Origin: Thermoactinomycetaceae bacterium
Lineage (GTDB): Bacteria; Bacillota; Bacilli; Thermoactinomycetales; Thermoactinomycetaceae
Assembly: GCA_025449475.1 (NCBI GenBank)
Contig: JANWJM010000063.1
Coordinates: forward strand, 1-6,566
Direction of reading: 5' to 3'
DNA length: 6,566 bases
Under the pieces are notes generated by a model that saw only the letters and a program-made list of their open reading frames with translations, ran no database searches and had not been told where the DNA came from. This document shows, piece by piece, positions 1-4,094 of the stretch. Every line of letters starts with the position of its first letter. The first letter of the stretch is position 1. A program made the translations under genes and the position numbers.

Positions 1-89
1 GACAAAAACCTTTTATCAGTCGGGACCCTGAGAAAGTTTTGAAACATATCTCAATACAAGACGAAATAGAGGACCTCGGAAATTTTTAA
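1..89 (+). CDS. C-terminal end of a truncated upstream gene (partial)
   Basis: Reading from base 3, the sequence is open for 28 codons to a TAA at 87-89 and ends QKPFISRDPEKVLKHIS followed by IQDEIEDLGNF. The mix of charged and hydrophobic residues looks like a real helical C-terminus, and the other two frames close earlier (stops at 28-30 and 40-42). A hairpin terminator lies 28 bases after the stop, as expected for the end of a transcription unit. The gene starts outside the window, so its function cannot be read. I do not recognise the family. Confidence 0.55.
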   Translation, partial: QKPFISRDPEKVLKHISIQDEIEDLGNF

Positions 90-116
90 GAAGCGTAGCG
101 TTGCGCTTGGGTCCGG

Positions 117-160
117 AATAGAAGCTCTCAGATGTATGTCGGTGAGCTTCTATTTTGTTT
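117..160 (+). terminator. Hairpin terminator after the partial left-edge gene
   Basis: AATAGAAGCTC (117-127) pairs perfectly with GAGCTTCTATT (144-154) across a 16-base loop and is followed by TTGTTT. This is an 11-bp stem with a U-rich tail. The stem is AT-rich and the tail is short, so efficiency may be modest. Confidence 0.7.
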
Positions 161-180
161 CTACCCCCCATAGGTCGCAT

Positions 181-214
181 ATATGTTATAATTATTAGTA
201 ACATATAAAGGAGG
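181..214 (+). promoter_or_regulatory. Promoter with palindromic operator and strong RBS (leader copy 1)
   Basis: A consensus -10 box TATAAT (187-192) lies inside a perfect inverted repeat, ATATGTTA (181-188) and TAACATAT (199-206), with a 10-base spacer. This suggests repression by a dimeric protein that covers the -10. No good -35 box is visible. An RBS, AAAGGAGG (207-214), sits 8 bases before an ATG at 223. Two related copies occur at 398-433 and 1187-1210. Confidence 0.6.
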
Positions 215-222
215 CATACTCT

Positions 223-346
223 ATGGATATCGCATCAATGACCAAATCAAGCAGGTTTATTCAATCCAAAGCGCCTGCGTCATGACCCCTTTGCTGCTGA
301 TGATGGAAGCCACATTGACATATCCAATGATGATCTTCCGTTTTGA
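223..346 (+). pseudogene. ssb: ssb remnant: only the C-terminal tail of single-stranded DNA-binding protein
   Basis: From 242 to the TGA at 344-346 one frame reads PNQAGLFNPKRLRHDPF and then AADDGSHIDISNDDLPF. The ending DISNDDLPF is the signature acidic tip of bacterial SSB, which recruits partner proteins, and the preceding DPF segment is typical of SSB linkers. The OB-fold domain of about 110 residues that should precede it is missing. The frame is closed upstream by TGA at 239-241. The strong RBS instead opens an ATG at 223 in another frame that stops after 20 codons (MDIASMTKSS...). This looks like an ssb gene that kept its promoter side and terminator but lost its body by deletion. It could also be a fragment carried in by recombination. 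No functional SSB can be made from it. Confidence 0.8.
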
Positions 347-358
347 ATGAAAAAGTTA

Positions 359-388
359 CCTCTTTCGGTTTGCCGGAAGGGGTTTTTT
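359..388 (+). terminator. Intrinsic terminator of the ssb remnant
   Basis: CCTCTTTCGG (359-368) pairs with CCGGAAGGGG (373-382), including two G-U pairs, around a TTTG loop. It is followed by six T. It comes 12 bases after the ssb-type stop codon, so it is probably the original ssb terminator. Confidence 0.85.
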
Positions 389-397
389 AGTTATAAA

Positions 398-433
398 GTG
401 TAAGTTATACTTAACACTAATATATAAAGGAGC
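398..433 (+). promoter_or_regulatory. Promoter, operator-like inverted repeat and RBS of the 240-aa gene (leader copy 3)
   Basis: An imperfect inverted repeat, GTGTAAGT (398-405) and ACTTAACAC (409-417), spans a -10 box TATACT (406-411). The T-run at 383-388 from the preceding terminator is the only -35 candidate at 17-bp spacing. The RBS AAAGGAGC (426-433) lies 8 bases before the GTG start. The 31 bases up to the RBS match 25 of 31 positions of leader copy 1, so the two units probably share a regulator. Confidence 0.5.
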
Positions 434-441
434 TGATTGGA

Positions 442-1164
442 GTGACTACGGAGAATAGCTCAAAAGTGGTTTTGATCGAAGGTAAGGGGAGACCACTTGT
501 TGACATCGTCGGGGAGTACATATCCTACATAACCAACGGTTTTGACCTCACAATGAGTGAGATCGCCGACTATCTTGGGTGTAGTTACAGCTTTGTGCAA
601 AAACATATCCAAAGTAAAGTTAGGCACATAAAGATAAACCAAGTTGCAAGGAGAGGTCTGTTGGAGTTTGAAGAGGATAGCGAGTATCGCACTCTTTTTA
701 CTAAGCGTAGACTCTTCGACAGAAAGGACTTTTTCGAACGCTTCATACCCGAAGAGGCAACTATCACCAAACCAGCACAGCGCCTTTTCCTCGAGGACTT
801 ATCTCCTGCCGCCCGGAAAAGCCTGATGGAGAAAGCACACTTCAACGAAGTTGAAGCTATCAAGTTCTTTCAAGTTCTAGTGAAAAAAGCTCCCAAACGA
901 AGGCCGCTGGATCCCGTGAAGCCATCCGAACCACTCGGACGCACGCCTAAAGAACTTTTAAGTATCAAAGACATGACGAACTTAAAGTTCAAGTACAACA
1001 TCGAGGCATACCGATACATAGCCAAACATGCGATCCCGAAGATCAAAGTGTGTTCGCTCGTTCGCTATGACCGAGAAGATGTTGAGAGAAAGCCGGCGGC
1101 GATCCTGCCTGTGAGCGTAAGCAAAGAAGCAGTGCTTAAGTGGATCGAGGATCAGTTGATGTGA
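442..1164 (+). CDS. Putative DNA-binding protein with N-terminal HTH and C-terminal excisionase-like region
   Basis: This is a 240-aa soluble basic protein starting at a GTG with AAAGGAGC at good spacing. Residues about 36-56 (LTMSEIADYLGCSYSFVQKHI) form a clear helix-turn-helix: 'SEIADYLGCS' fits helix 2 and the turn, 'YSFVQKHI' the recognition helix. A Lys/Pro-rich stretch (about 150-170) separates it from a second region, about 174-216, where LKFKYNIEAYRYIAKHAI leads to VRYDREDVE. That pattern resembles MerR/excisionase-type winged helices, in which an arginine-tyrosine strand precedes a helix. Two DNA-binding ends joined by a linker suggest a protein that bridges sites or regulates plasmid genes. 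Its promoter shares elements with the ssb remnant promoter and with a copy just downstream of its own stop, so autoregulation is plausible. I do not recognise a named family. No terminator follows directly. Confidence 0.85.
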   Translation: MTTENSSKVVLIEGKGRPLVDIVGEYISYITNGFDLTMSEIADYLGCSYSFVQKHIQSKVRHIKINQVARRGLLEFEEDSEYRTLFTKRRLFDRKDFFERFIPEEATITKPAQRLFLEDLSPAARKSLMEKAHFNEVEAIKFFQVLVKKAPKRRPLDPVKPSEPLGRTPKELLSIKDMTNLKFKYNIEAYRYIAKHAIPKIKVCSLVRYDREDVERKPAAILPVSVSKEAVLKWIEDQLM

Positions 1165-1186
1165 AGCCGGATCTTTCCTGTCTTTT

Positions 1187-1210
1187 TATGTTATATTTAT
1201 ATGTAACTTA
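1187..1210 (+). repeat. Third copy of the promoter-operator element
   Basis: This stretch matches 182-205 at 20 of 24 positions, keeping the TATGTTATA start and the GTAAC block near the end. It lies 22 bases after the stop of the 240-aa gene. Unlike the other two copies it has no RBS downstream, so it may be a free-standing operator or a promoter for the following 1259-1411 region. Confidence 0.5.
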
Positions 1211-1226
1211 TTTGGATCCGAAGATA

Positions 1227-1253
1227 AAGTAACAAAAAAAGTTTTTGTTACTT
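1227..1253. repeat. 27-bp near-perfect palindrome (12-bp arms)
   Basis: AAGTAACAAAAA (1227-1238) is the exact reverse complement of TTTTTGTTACTT (1242-1253), with a 3-base centre AAG. The arms are AT-rich and are not followed by a T-run, so a terminator is unlikely. The TAAC/GTTA cores echo the operator copies at 182-205 and 1187-1210. It may be a high-affinity protein-binding site or a weak RNA hairpin. Confidence 0.75.
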
Positions 1254-1258
1254 ATTAA

Positions 1259-1411
1259 GTGAGCCAGGAATTAACCCCAAATGCTTGCCGGTGTTATGCC
1301 GCCTGGTCTCCAAGAAACGGAGCGTATGCAATTGGATATCATTCGGTGAGTCGACAATTTGATAAATTCCTGGCCAATCCGTTCCATTATCTCCACATGC
1401 CAGGACAATAA
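1259..1411 (+). CDS. Possible 50-aa protein, or a decayed gene end / structured RNA
   Basis: A GTG at 1259 opens 50 codons that end with TAA (1409-1411), three bases before a strong terminator. The product runs VSQELTPNACRCYAAWSPRN and continues through GYHSVSRQFDKFLANPF to HYLHMPGQ. It is rich in aromatic residues and has a CRC pair. Its base composition is more GC-rich than the flanks. There is no recognisable RBS before the GTG and a stop codon lies directly upstream, so it could be the tail of a deleted gene, as with ssb. The same bases contain GCCAGGAATT (1263-1272) and its exact complement AATTCCTGGC (1365-1374), plus an internal CTCC/GGAG hairpin (1308-1322), so a structured RNA is an alternative. 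I do not recognise a family. Confidence 0.35.
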   Translation: MSQELTPNACRCYAAWSPRNGAYAIGYHSVSRQFDKFLANPFHYLHMPGQ

Positions 1412-1413
1412 TT

Positions 1414-1448
1414 AAAAGCCCTCTCCATTACCGGAGAGGGCTTTTTTT
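1414..1448 (+). terminator. Strong intrinsic terminator
   Basis: AAAAGCCCTCTCC (1414-1426) pairs with GGAGAGGGCTTTT (1433-1445) around ATTACC, with a T-run through 1448. The A-run on the left arm also gives a T-run on the other strand, so it may also stop transcription coming from the minus-strand zinc-ribbon gene. Confidence 0.92.
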
Positions 1449-1476
1449 ATTGAATAGTCTTTAATCTCTTGATAAA

Positions 1477-1602
1477 CTATACCCGCTTGCGATATTCCAG
1501 ATTGCATTTGTCGCAGTGCTTTCTATAAGAAGCTGTTTCATGACATCCCGGGCAGTAATACTCATCTTTCGCCCACATAATCAAAAATCTCAAGATTTTC
1601 AT
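1477..1602 (-). CDS. 41-aa zinc-ribbon small protein
   Basis: On the minus strand an ATG (1600-1602) preceded by AAAGGAG opens 41 codons ending in TAG. The product is MKILRFLIMWAKDEYY followed by CPGCHETASYRKHCDKC and a basic tail, NLEYRKRV. The two pairs C17-x2-C20 and C30-x2-C33 make a compact four-cysteine zinc ribbon. The N-terminal residues are hydrophobic and may pack on the ribbon. The RBS spacing and complete metal site argue for a real gene. It reads toward the terminator at 1414-1448, which is T-rich on this strand too. It starts 27 bp from a gene going the other way, so its promoter must lie inside that neighbour. Function is unknown; such ribbons often bind nucleic acid or partner proteins. 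Confidence 0.75.
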   Translation of the reverse strand: MKILRFLIMWAKDEYYCPGCHETASYRKHCDKCNLEYRKRV

Positions 1603-1629
1603 ACTAAACACTCCTTTAGAGGTGATATT

Positions 1630-2094
1630 TTGAATCATTTGGATGCTTTCATGTTAGGCATCAAACCAGCTTGCCTGCTTAGTAAAGCTGATAAAGATGA
1701 TCGCGTCTCTTTCAATAAGCTCATTGCATCGGAATTACCGAAGGTTGAAATCAATAGCAATTTAACCTTGTTCTTTCAAAACGAAAAGCTCAAACAGGAT
1801 TTTCTTGATCAATATCAAGACATAGAATTCGGAACAAATGAATATCATCATCTCATTGGACTTACTTTGGGTTTTCCGCCCAAAGCCGTTGATTATTTTG
1901 TGCGATCTCTGATAGATCAACAACTTTGGGAACAGTCAGTAAGATTTGACTATTTGGGTTATATATTCAGCGGTCATAAAGACGATGTTCAGGCCATTGC
2001 CGAATGGCTCTGGTCCAATGTTCCCGCGCCACCTTCCTCGGTGAAGGTGACAAAAATCAACGGCGAAACATTTTTTGTTCATCCGAAACCATGA
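1630..2094 (+). CDS. 154-aa protein of unknown function
   Basis: The chosen start is the TTG at 1630, because AGAGGTGAT (1618-1626) lies just before it at normal spacing. Upstream in-frame codons back to 1516 overlap the minus-strand zinc-ribbon gene and have no RBS. The protein begins LNHLDAFMLGIKPACLLS and is soluble and mildly acidic. A distinctive core near residues 75-92 reads HHLIGLTLGFPPKAVDYF. It is followed by an aromatic-rich section (WEQSVRFDYLGYIFSGH) that would form alternating strand and helix, and a Pro-rich C-terminal stretch. I see no catalytic motif, membrane segment or DNA-binding motif. I have the impression of similar hypothetical proteins in Bacillales but cannot name a family. 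A terminator follows at 2140-2171. Confidence 0.82.
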   Translation: MNHLDAFMLGIKPACLLSKADKDDRVSFNKLIASELPKVEINSNLTLFFQNEKLKQDFLDQYQDIEFGTNEYHHLIGLTLGFPPKAVDYFVRSLIDQQLWEQSVRFDYLGYIFSGHKDDVQAIAEWLWSNVPAPPSSVKVTKINGETFFVHPKP

Positions 2095-2099
2095 TATAC

Positions 2100-2231
2100 T
2101 TATTTTTGATCGATTTTCTTTTCTTCTGGTTTCGCCTCGCTCCCTCCGTTGGAGGGAGTTTTTCTTTTTTCCGATTTTGTAAATAATGACACTTCCGGCA
2201 GATCCGGCATGATTGATCCGTCTTTGCTTAT
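2100..2231 (-). CDS. Small charged protein, 36 aa from ATG or 43 aa from an ATA start
   Basis: On the minus strand an open frame ends with TAA at 2100-2102, only five bases beyond the stop of the convergent 154-aa gene. The first ATG (2208-2210) gives MPDLPEVSLFTKSEKRKTPS and then NGGSEAKPEEKKIDQK, but has no RBS. A good AAAGGAG (about 2239-2245) lies upstream, followed at normal spacing by an in-frame ATA (2229-2231), which would add seven residues (I/M-SKDGSI). A promoter with TTGACA, 17 bp and TAGCAT sits further upstream. The product is small, Lys/Glu/Ser/Pro-rich and probably disordered. Promoter, RBS and tight convergent packing support a gene. The unusual start is the weak point. Confidence 0.45.
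   Translation of the reverse strand: MSKDGSIMPDLPEVSLFTKSEKRKTPSNGGSEAKPEEKKIDQK
2140..2171 (+). terminator. Intrinsic terminator of the 154-aa gene
   Basis: CTCCCTCC (2140-2147) pairs with GGAGGGAG (2151-2158) around GTT and is followed by a pyrimidine run of mostly T. On the minus strand the same bases lie within the small convergent ORF and have no T-run, so termination is one-directional. Confidence 0.85.
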
Positions 2232-2261
2232 CTCTCAACTCCTTTCGTTTAATTTACTTAT

Positions 2262-2290
2262 ATGCTAGCATGCTATCATAAGAGTGTCAA
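2262..2290 (-). promoter_or_regulatory. Minus-strand promoter of the small charged protein
   Basis: On the minus strand a perfect -35 TTGACA (2285-2290 reversed) is followed after exactly 17 bases by TAGCAT (2262-2267 reversed), four of six bases of the -10 consensus. The spacer contains the operator arm at 2270-2279, so binding there would block this promoter. Confidence 0.65.
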
Positions 2291-2339
2291 GATATTATTC
2301 AGAAAATTTCTGGCTTGTTTTGTGATATCATGATAGCAT
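2262..2339. promoter_or_regulatory. Operator region between divergent genes, with repeated ATGCTA/TAGCAT half-sites
   Basis: ATGCTATCAT (2270-2279) and its exact complement ATGATAGCAT (2330-2339) are 50 bp apart. Each is joined to a related half-site: ATGCTAGC next to the left arm, and the palindrome TGATATCA (2323-2330) next to the right arm. Such clusters of 6-9 bp half-sites are typical binding sites for ribbon-helix-helix dimers. The 65-aa ribbon-helix-helix protein encoded just to the right is the obvious candidate. Binding at the two arms could loop the DNA and silence both directions. Confidence 0.6.
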
Positions 2340-2360
2340 CAAAGCAGAAAGGAGCGGACC

Positions 2361-2558
2361 ATGGAAAACCAAAAAGTTATTTATGTTAGGGTAGACAAGA
2401 AGACGCACAAAGAATTTTACAAATATGCAGTTGATCATGATTCTAGTATGAACGCTGTCATCGAATCGTTAATCGAAGTTCTTCTTGATACTAATATCGA
2501 ACCCAAAAAGGCCATAGCCGCAATCCGAGCTGCAAAAGAAAAGCCAGGGGAAAGTTGA
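2361..2558 (+). CDS. 65-aa ribbon-helix-helix (CopG/Arc-type) repressor
   Basis: It starts at an ATG with AAAGGAG (2348-2354) at good spacing. Residues 4-12 (QKVIYVRVD) form the DNA-contacting strand, residues 13-26 the first helix (KKTHKEFYKYAVDH) and residues 29-45 the second (SMNAVIESLIEVLLD). A short basic helical tail follows. This is the classic plan of small plasmid repressors, which dimerise and insert a two-stranded sheet into the major groove. Its upstream region carries repeated half-sites, so it probably represses itself and the divergent small gene. It may control copy number or partition. An antitoxin role is possible in principle, but no toxin partner lies next to it. Its last codons and stop are part of the terminator hairpin shared with the convergent partition operon. 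Confidence 0.87.
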   Translation: MENQKVIYVRVDKKTHKEFYKYAVDHDSSMNAVIESLIEVLLDTNIEPKKAIAAIRAAKEKPGES

Positions 2559-2579
2559 CCCCTGGCTTAATCTTTTTTT
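2541..2579. terminator. Bidirectional terminator between convergent genes
   Basis: AAGCCAGGGG (2541-2550) pairs perfectly with CCCCTGGCTT (2559-2568). The plus strand continues into a T-rich run (2571-2579), and the minus strand continues into TTTTCTTTT. The hairpin contains the stop codon of the 65-aa gene and reaches the stop of the minus-strand partition gene (2567-2569). Confidence 0.92.
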
Positions 2580-3118
2580 ATCTCACTTTGCAACCGGTAA
2601 TACATCGACTGAACTGCCAAACCAACCACCTCATATTTATCCTTACCAGTCATCTTTGCCAACTCATCAATCATCTGTATTTCCTCATCTGTAAGCCAAT
2701 ACGTGCGGCGCTTACGGATATCTTCCATCCTCTGCTTTCCTGATCCCTGTTTTGCAAGCGAAAACAATTCCGCTGCCGGATCATGATCCGTTTTTACATC
2801 TGATTTCATTTTCGGTTCCTTTTCCGTTTGTGTTTTAGCTTGCTGTTCTGCATGCGAAATTGATTGCGAATTTGCATTCGATTCCGTTTTTGATTTCGAT
2901 TGTAATTTTGTTTTAGTTTTCGGTTCCTGTTTCGATTCCGATTTCATCTTTGTTTCCGCTTGTTGATGTGCTTCAGATTGTGTTTGTGCAGTTGCAACTA
3001 CTTCAGATTTTGATTCAGAAACCGAATTTGAAAGTAATTGTGATTTTGCATCTCTCCCGCGTGGTTCTTCCTTTGATTTGCCAGCAGTCAGCTTTTTAAA
3101 TCGATCAAGCTTGGACAC
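2567..3118 (-). CDS. Partition partner: low-complexity linker with C-terminal ribbon-helix-helix domain
   Basis: This 183-aa protein starts at a GTG (3116-3118) inside the end of parA, with a 14-base overlap and AAGGAG ten bases upstream, so translation is coupled. Residues 1-35 are basic. Residues about 36-113 are a highly repetitive Lys/Ser/Gln/Thr/Glu stretch with KSESKQEPKTK-type units and no hydrophobic core, so probably disordered. Residues 137-183 form a ribbon-helix-helix fold: strand RRTYWLT, helix DEEIQMIDELAKMTG, helix KYEVVGLAVQSMYYRLQSEI. ParA partners in small plasmids are often such proteins: they bind the centromere with this domain and stimulate ParA ATPase with a flexible basic N-terminus. 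Here the arrangement is the same but the linker is unusually long. I see no ParB nuclease-like or CTP-binding motifs. Confidence 0.85.
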   Translation of the reverse strand: MSKLDRFKKLTAGKSKEEPRGRDAKSQLLSNSVSESKSEVVATAQTQSEAHQQAETKMKSESKQEPKTKTKLQSKSKTESNANSQSISHAEQQAKTQTEKEPKMKSDVKTDHDPAAELFSLAKQGSGKQRMEDIRKRRTYWLTDEEIQMIDELAKMTGKDKYEVVGLAVQSMYYRLQSEIKKD

Positions 3119-3878
3119 GGCTCAGCAACTCCTTCACAAAAGATTGATATTGCTCAAGCGCTTCACGATCTGCTTTAGTACGATCACGAATCCCTTCTAA
3201 TGAAAATTCCTTGATTCGTGCTTTACGTTTTATGACAGTGTCAAAAACTAATGACTCATAATCCTCCAATGCCTGATGATGGATTGCATTATCCAGGCTC
3301 GTTCGCTGATTCATCAGACAAGTGAGAATACCTGCCAAACGGAGATCGGGATTAGCCATCTCCTGGGCCAGCTCCATAGTTTCCAGATACCTTTCCAGCG
3401 CATTGAAAGCGAACGGTTCTGTCTGCATGACCACGACGGCATAGTCCGATGCCACCAAACCGCATAAAGTATGATCCCCAACATTCGGCGGAAGATCGAG
3501 GAGTATGTAGTCATACCGATTCTTAATTGGTTCCAAAAGCATCCGAAGTGAAGCAAGTTGATCTTTTCTTTCTGGATACATTTCGATGAGTCGATTTGGA
3601 AGAAGCGCAAGCAGATCCTCAGCAGGTAGCAAGTGAAGATTTTTGCTGATCTCTACGATGTAAGGATCTGCATTTTTCTCCTGGATAGCTTCTAGGACTG
3701 TTTTACCTGTGAAGTTATAAATGTTATCCGTAGTTAGCATTTGTGTGAGATTGCCCTGGCTATCGAAATCAATAGCCAATACTTTGTATTTCTTTGCCAG
3801 CAAATAAGCAGTAATGGCCGTTGTCGTCGTCTTTCCAACCCCGCCTTTTTGCAAACCAAAGCTAATCACTGTTCCCAT
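3105..3878 (-). CDS. parA: ParA-type partition ATPase
   Basis: This 257-aa protein has all the marks of the ParA/Soj/MinD ATPases that move plasmid copies over the nucleoid. The deviant Walker A box KGGVGKTT is at residues 11-18, with the signature lysine K11. The A' motif DFDSQGN is at 37-43, and the Walker B strand YILLDLPP at 124-131. There is no N-terminal helix-turn-helix, so it belongs to the short type that does not repress its own promoter, leaving that job to its partner. The start is the ATG at 3876-3878 because AAGGAGGG precedes it directly. The 19 codons further upstream have no RBS. It is first in a two-gene operon and overlaps the ribbon-helix-helix partner gene by 14 bases. Confidence 0.95.
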   Translation of the reverse strand: MGTVISFGLQKGGVGKTTTTAITAYLLAKKYKVLAIDFDSQGNLTQMLTTDNIYNFTGKTVLEAIQEKNADPYIVEISKNLHLLPAEDLLALLPNRLIEMYPERKDQLASLRMLLEPIKNRYDYILLDLPPNVGDHTLCGLVASDYAVVVMQTEPFAFNALERYLETMELAQEMANPDLRLAGILTCLMNQRTSLDNAIHHQALEDYESLVFDTVIKRKARIKEFSLEGIRDRTKADREALEQYQSFVKELLSRVQA

Positions 3879-3906
3879 GAAATGCCCTCCTTTCAGATTT
3901 ACCACA

Positions 3907-3935
3907 ATCATAAACGATTCCTGATTTACAAACAA
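3907..3935 (-). promoter_or_regulatory. Candidate parA promoter
   Basis: On the minus strand TTGTTT (3930-3935 reversed) is followed after 17 bases by TATGAT (3907-3912 reversed). This places the transcript start about 20 bases before the parA RBS. The inverted repeats at 3942-4029 lie immediately upstream. Confidence 0.55.
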
Positions 3936-3941
3936 AACTAT

Positions 3942-4029
3942 AATTATTTTCGCATGGGCAAACGCAAGTTATTGCGATTCCGCATTTGTTTTCGCATGCG
4001 AAAATAATTGCAAAAATGTTTTCGAAAAC
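3942..4029. repeat. Candidate centromere/operator: long and short palindromes upstream of parA
   Basis: AATTATTTTCGCATG (3942-3956) has an exact 15-bp inverted copy, CATGCGAAAATAATT (3995-4009). The right arm is also half of a perfect 16-bp palindrome, TTTTCGCATGCGAAAA (3989-4004). A further palindrome, GTTTTCGAAAAC, lies at 4018-4029, and TTCCGCATTTG (3978-3988) is a degenerate copy of the core. Between them GCAAACGC and TTGCG form minor repeats. Position, density and symmetry fit a parS-type site bound by the ribbon-helix-helix partner, also able to repress the parA promoter and perhaps the divergent gene at 4095. The binding protein is inferred from position. Confidence 0.65.
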
Positions 4030-4094
4030 TATCGCTATTTTGTTTCCTGTCGGATACAATAGTTACCATAAAGGGGTTTGAAGGAGGAGCAGAT

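Noticed and set aside
223..285. 20-codon ORF with a strong RBS (MDIASMTKSS...)
   Set aside because: It runs into the ssb tail sequence in the wrong frame and ends quickly, so it is more likely the accidental product of a deletion than a true microprotein, though translation is possible.
237..350. A second open frame over the ssb remnant, ending at TGA 348-350 and rich in Met/Leu
   Set aside because: It has no start with an RBS and its composition is explained by being out of frame with the unmistakable DISNDDLPF tail of SSB.
1516..1629. Longer N-terminus for the 154-aa protein from ATG 1516
   Set aside because: It has no RBS and lies wholly antisense to the zinc-ribbon gene, which has an intact cysteine motif. 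TTG 1630 has AGAGGTGAT at correct spacing.
1936..2238. Minus-strand 100-codon frame starting TTG next to AAAGGAG
   Set aside because: The TTG abuts the RBS with no spacer, and the frame overlaps the 154-aa gene by more than 150 bases with an Arg-rich shadow composition. A different frame in the same place ends neatly at the convergent stop.
2361..2558. Ribbon-helix-helix protein as the antitoxin of a toxin-antitoxin pair
   Set aside because: No plausible toxin gene overlaps or follows it; the next gene on that strand is absent and the convergent gene is a partition partner.
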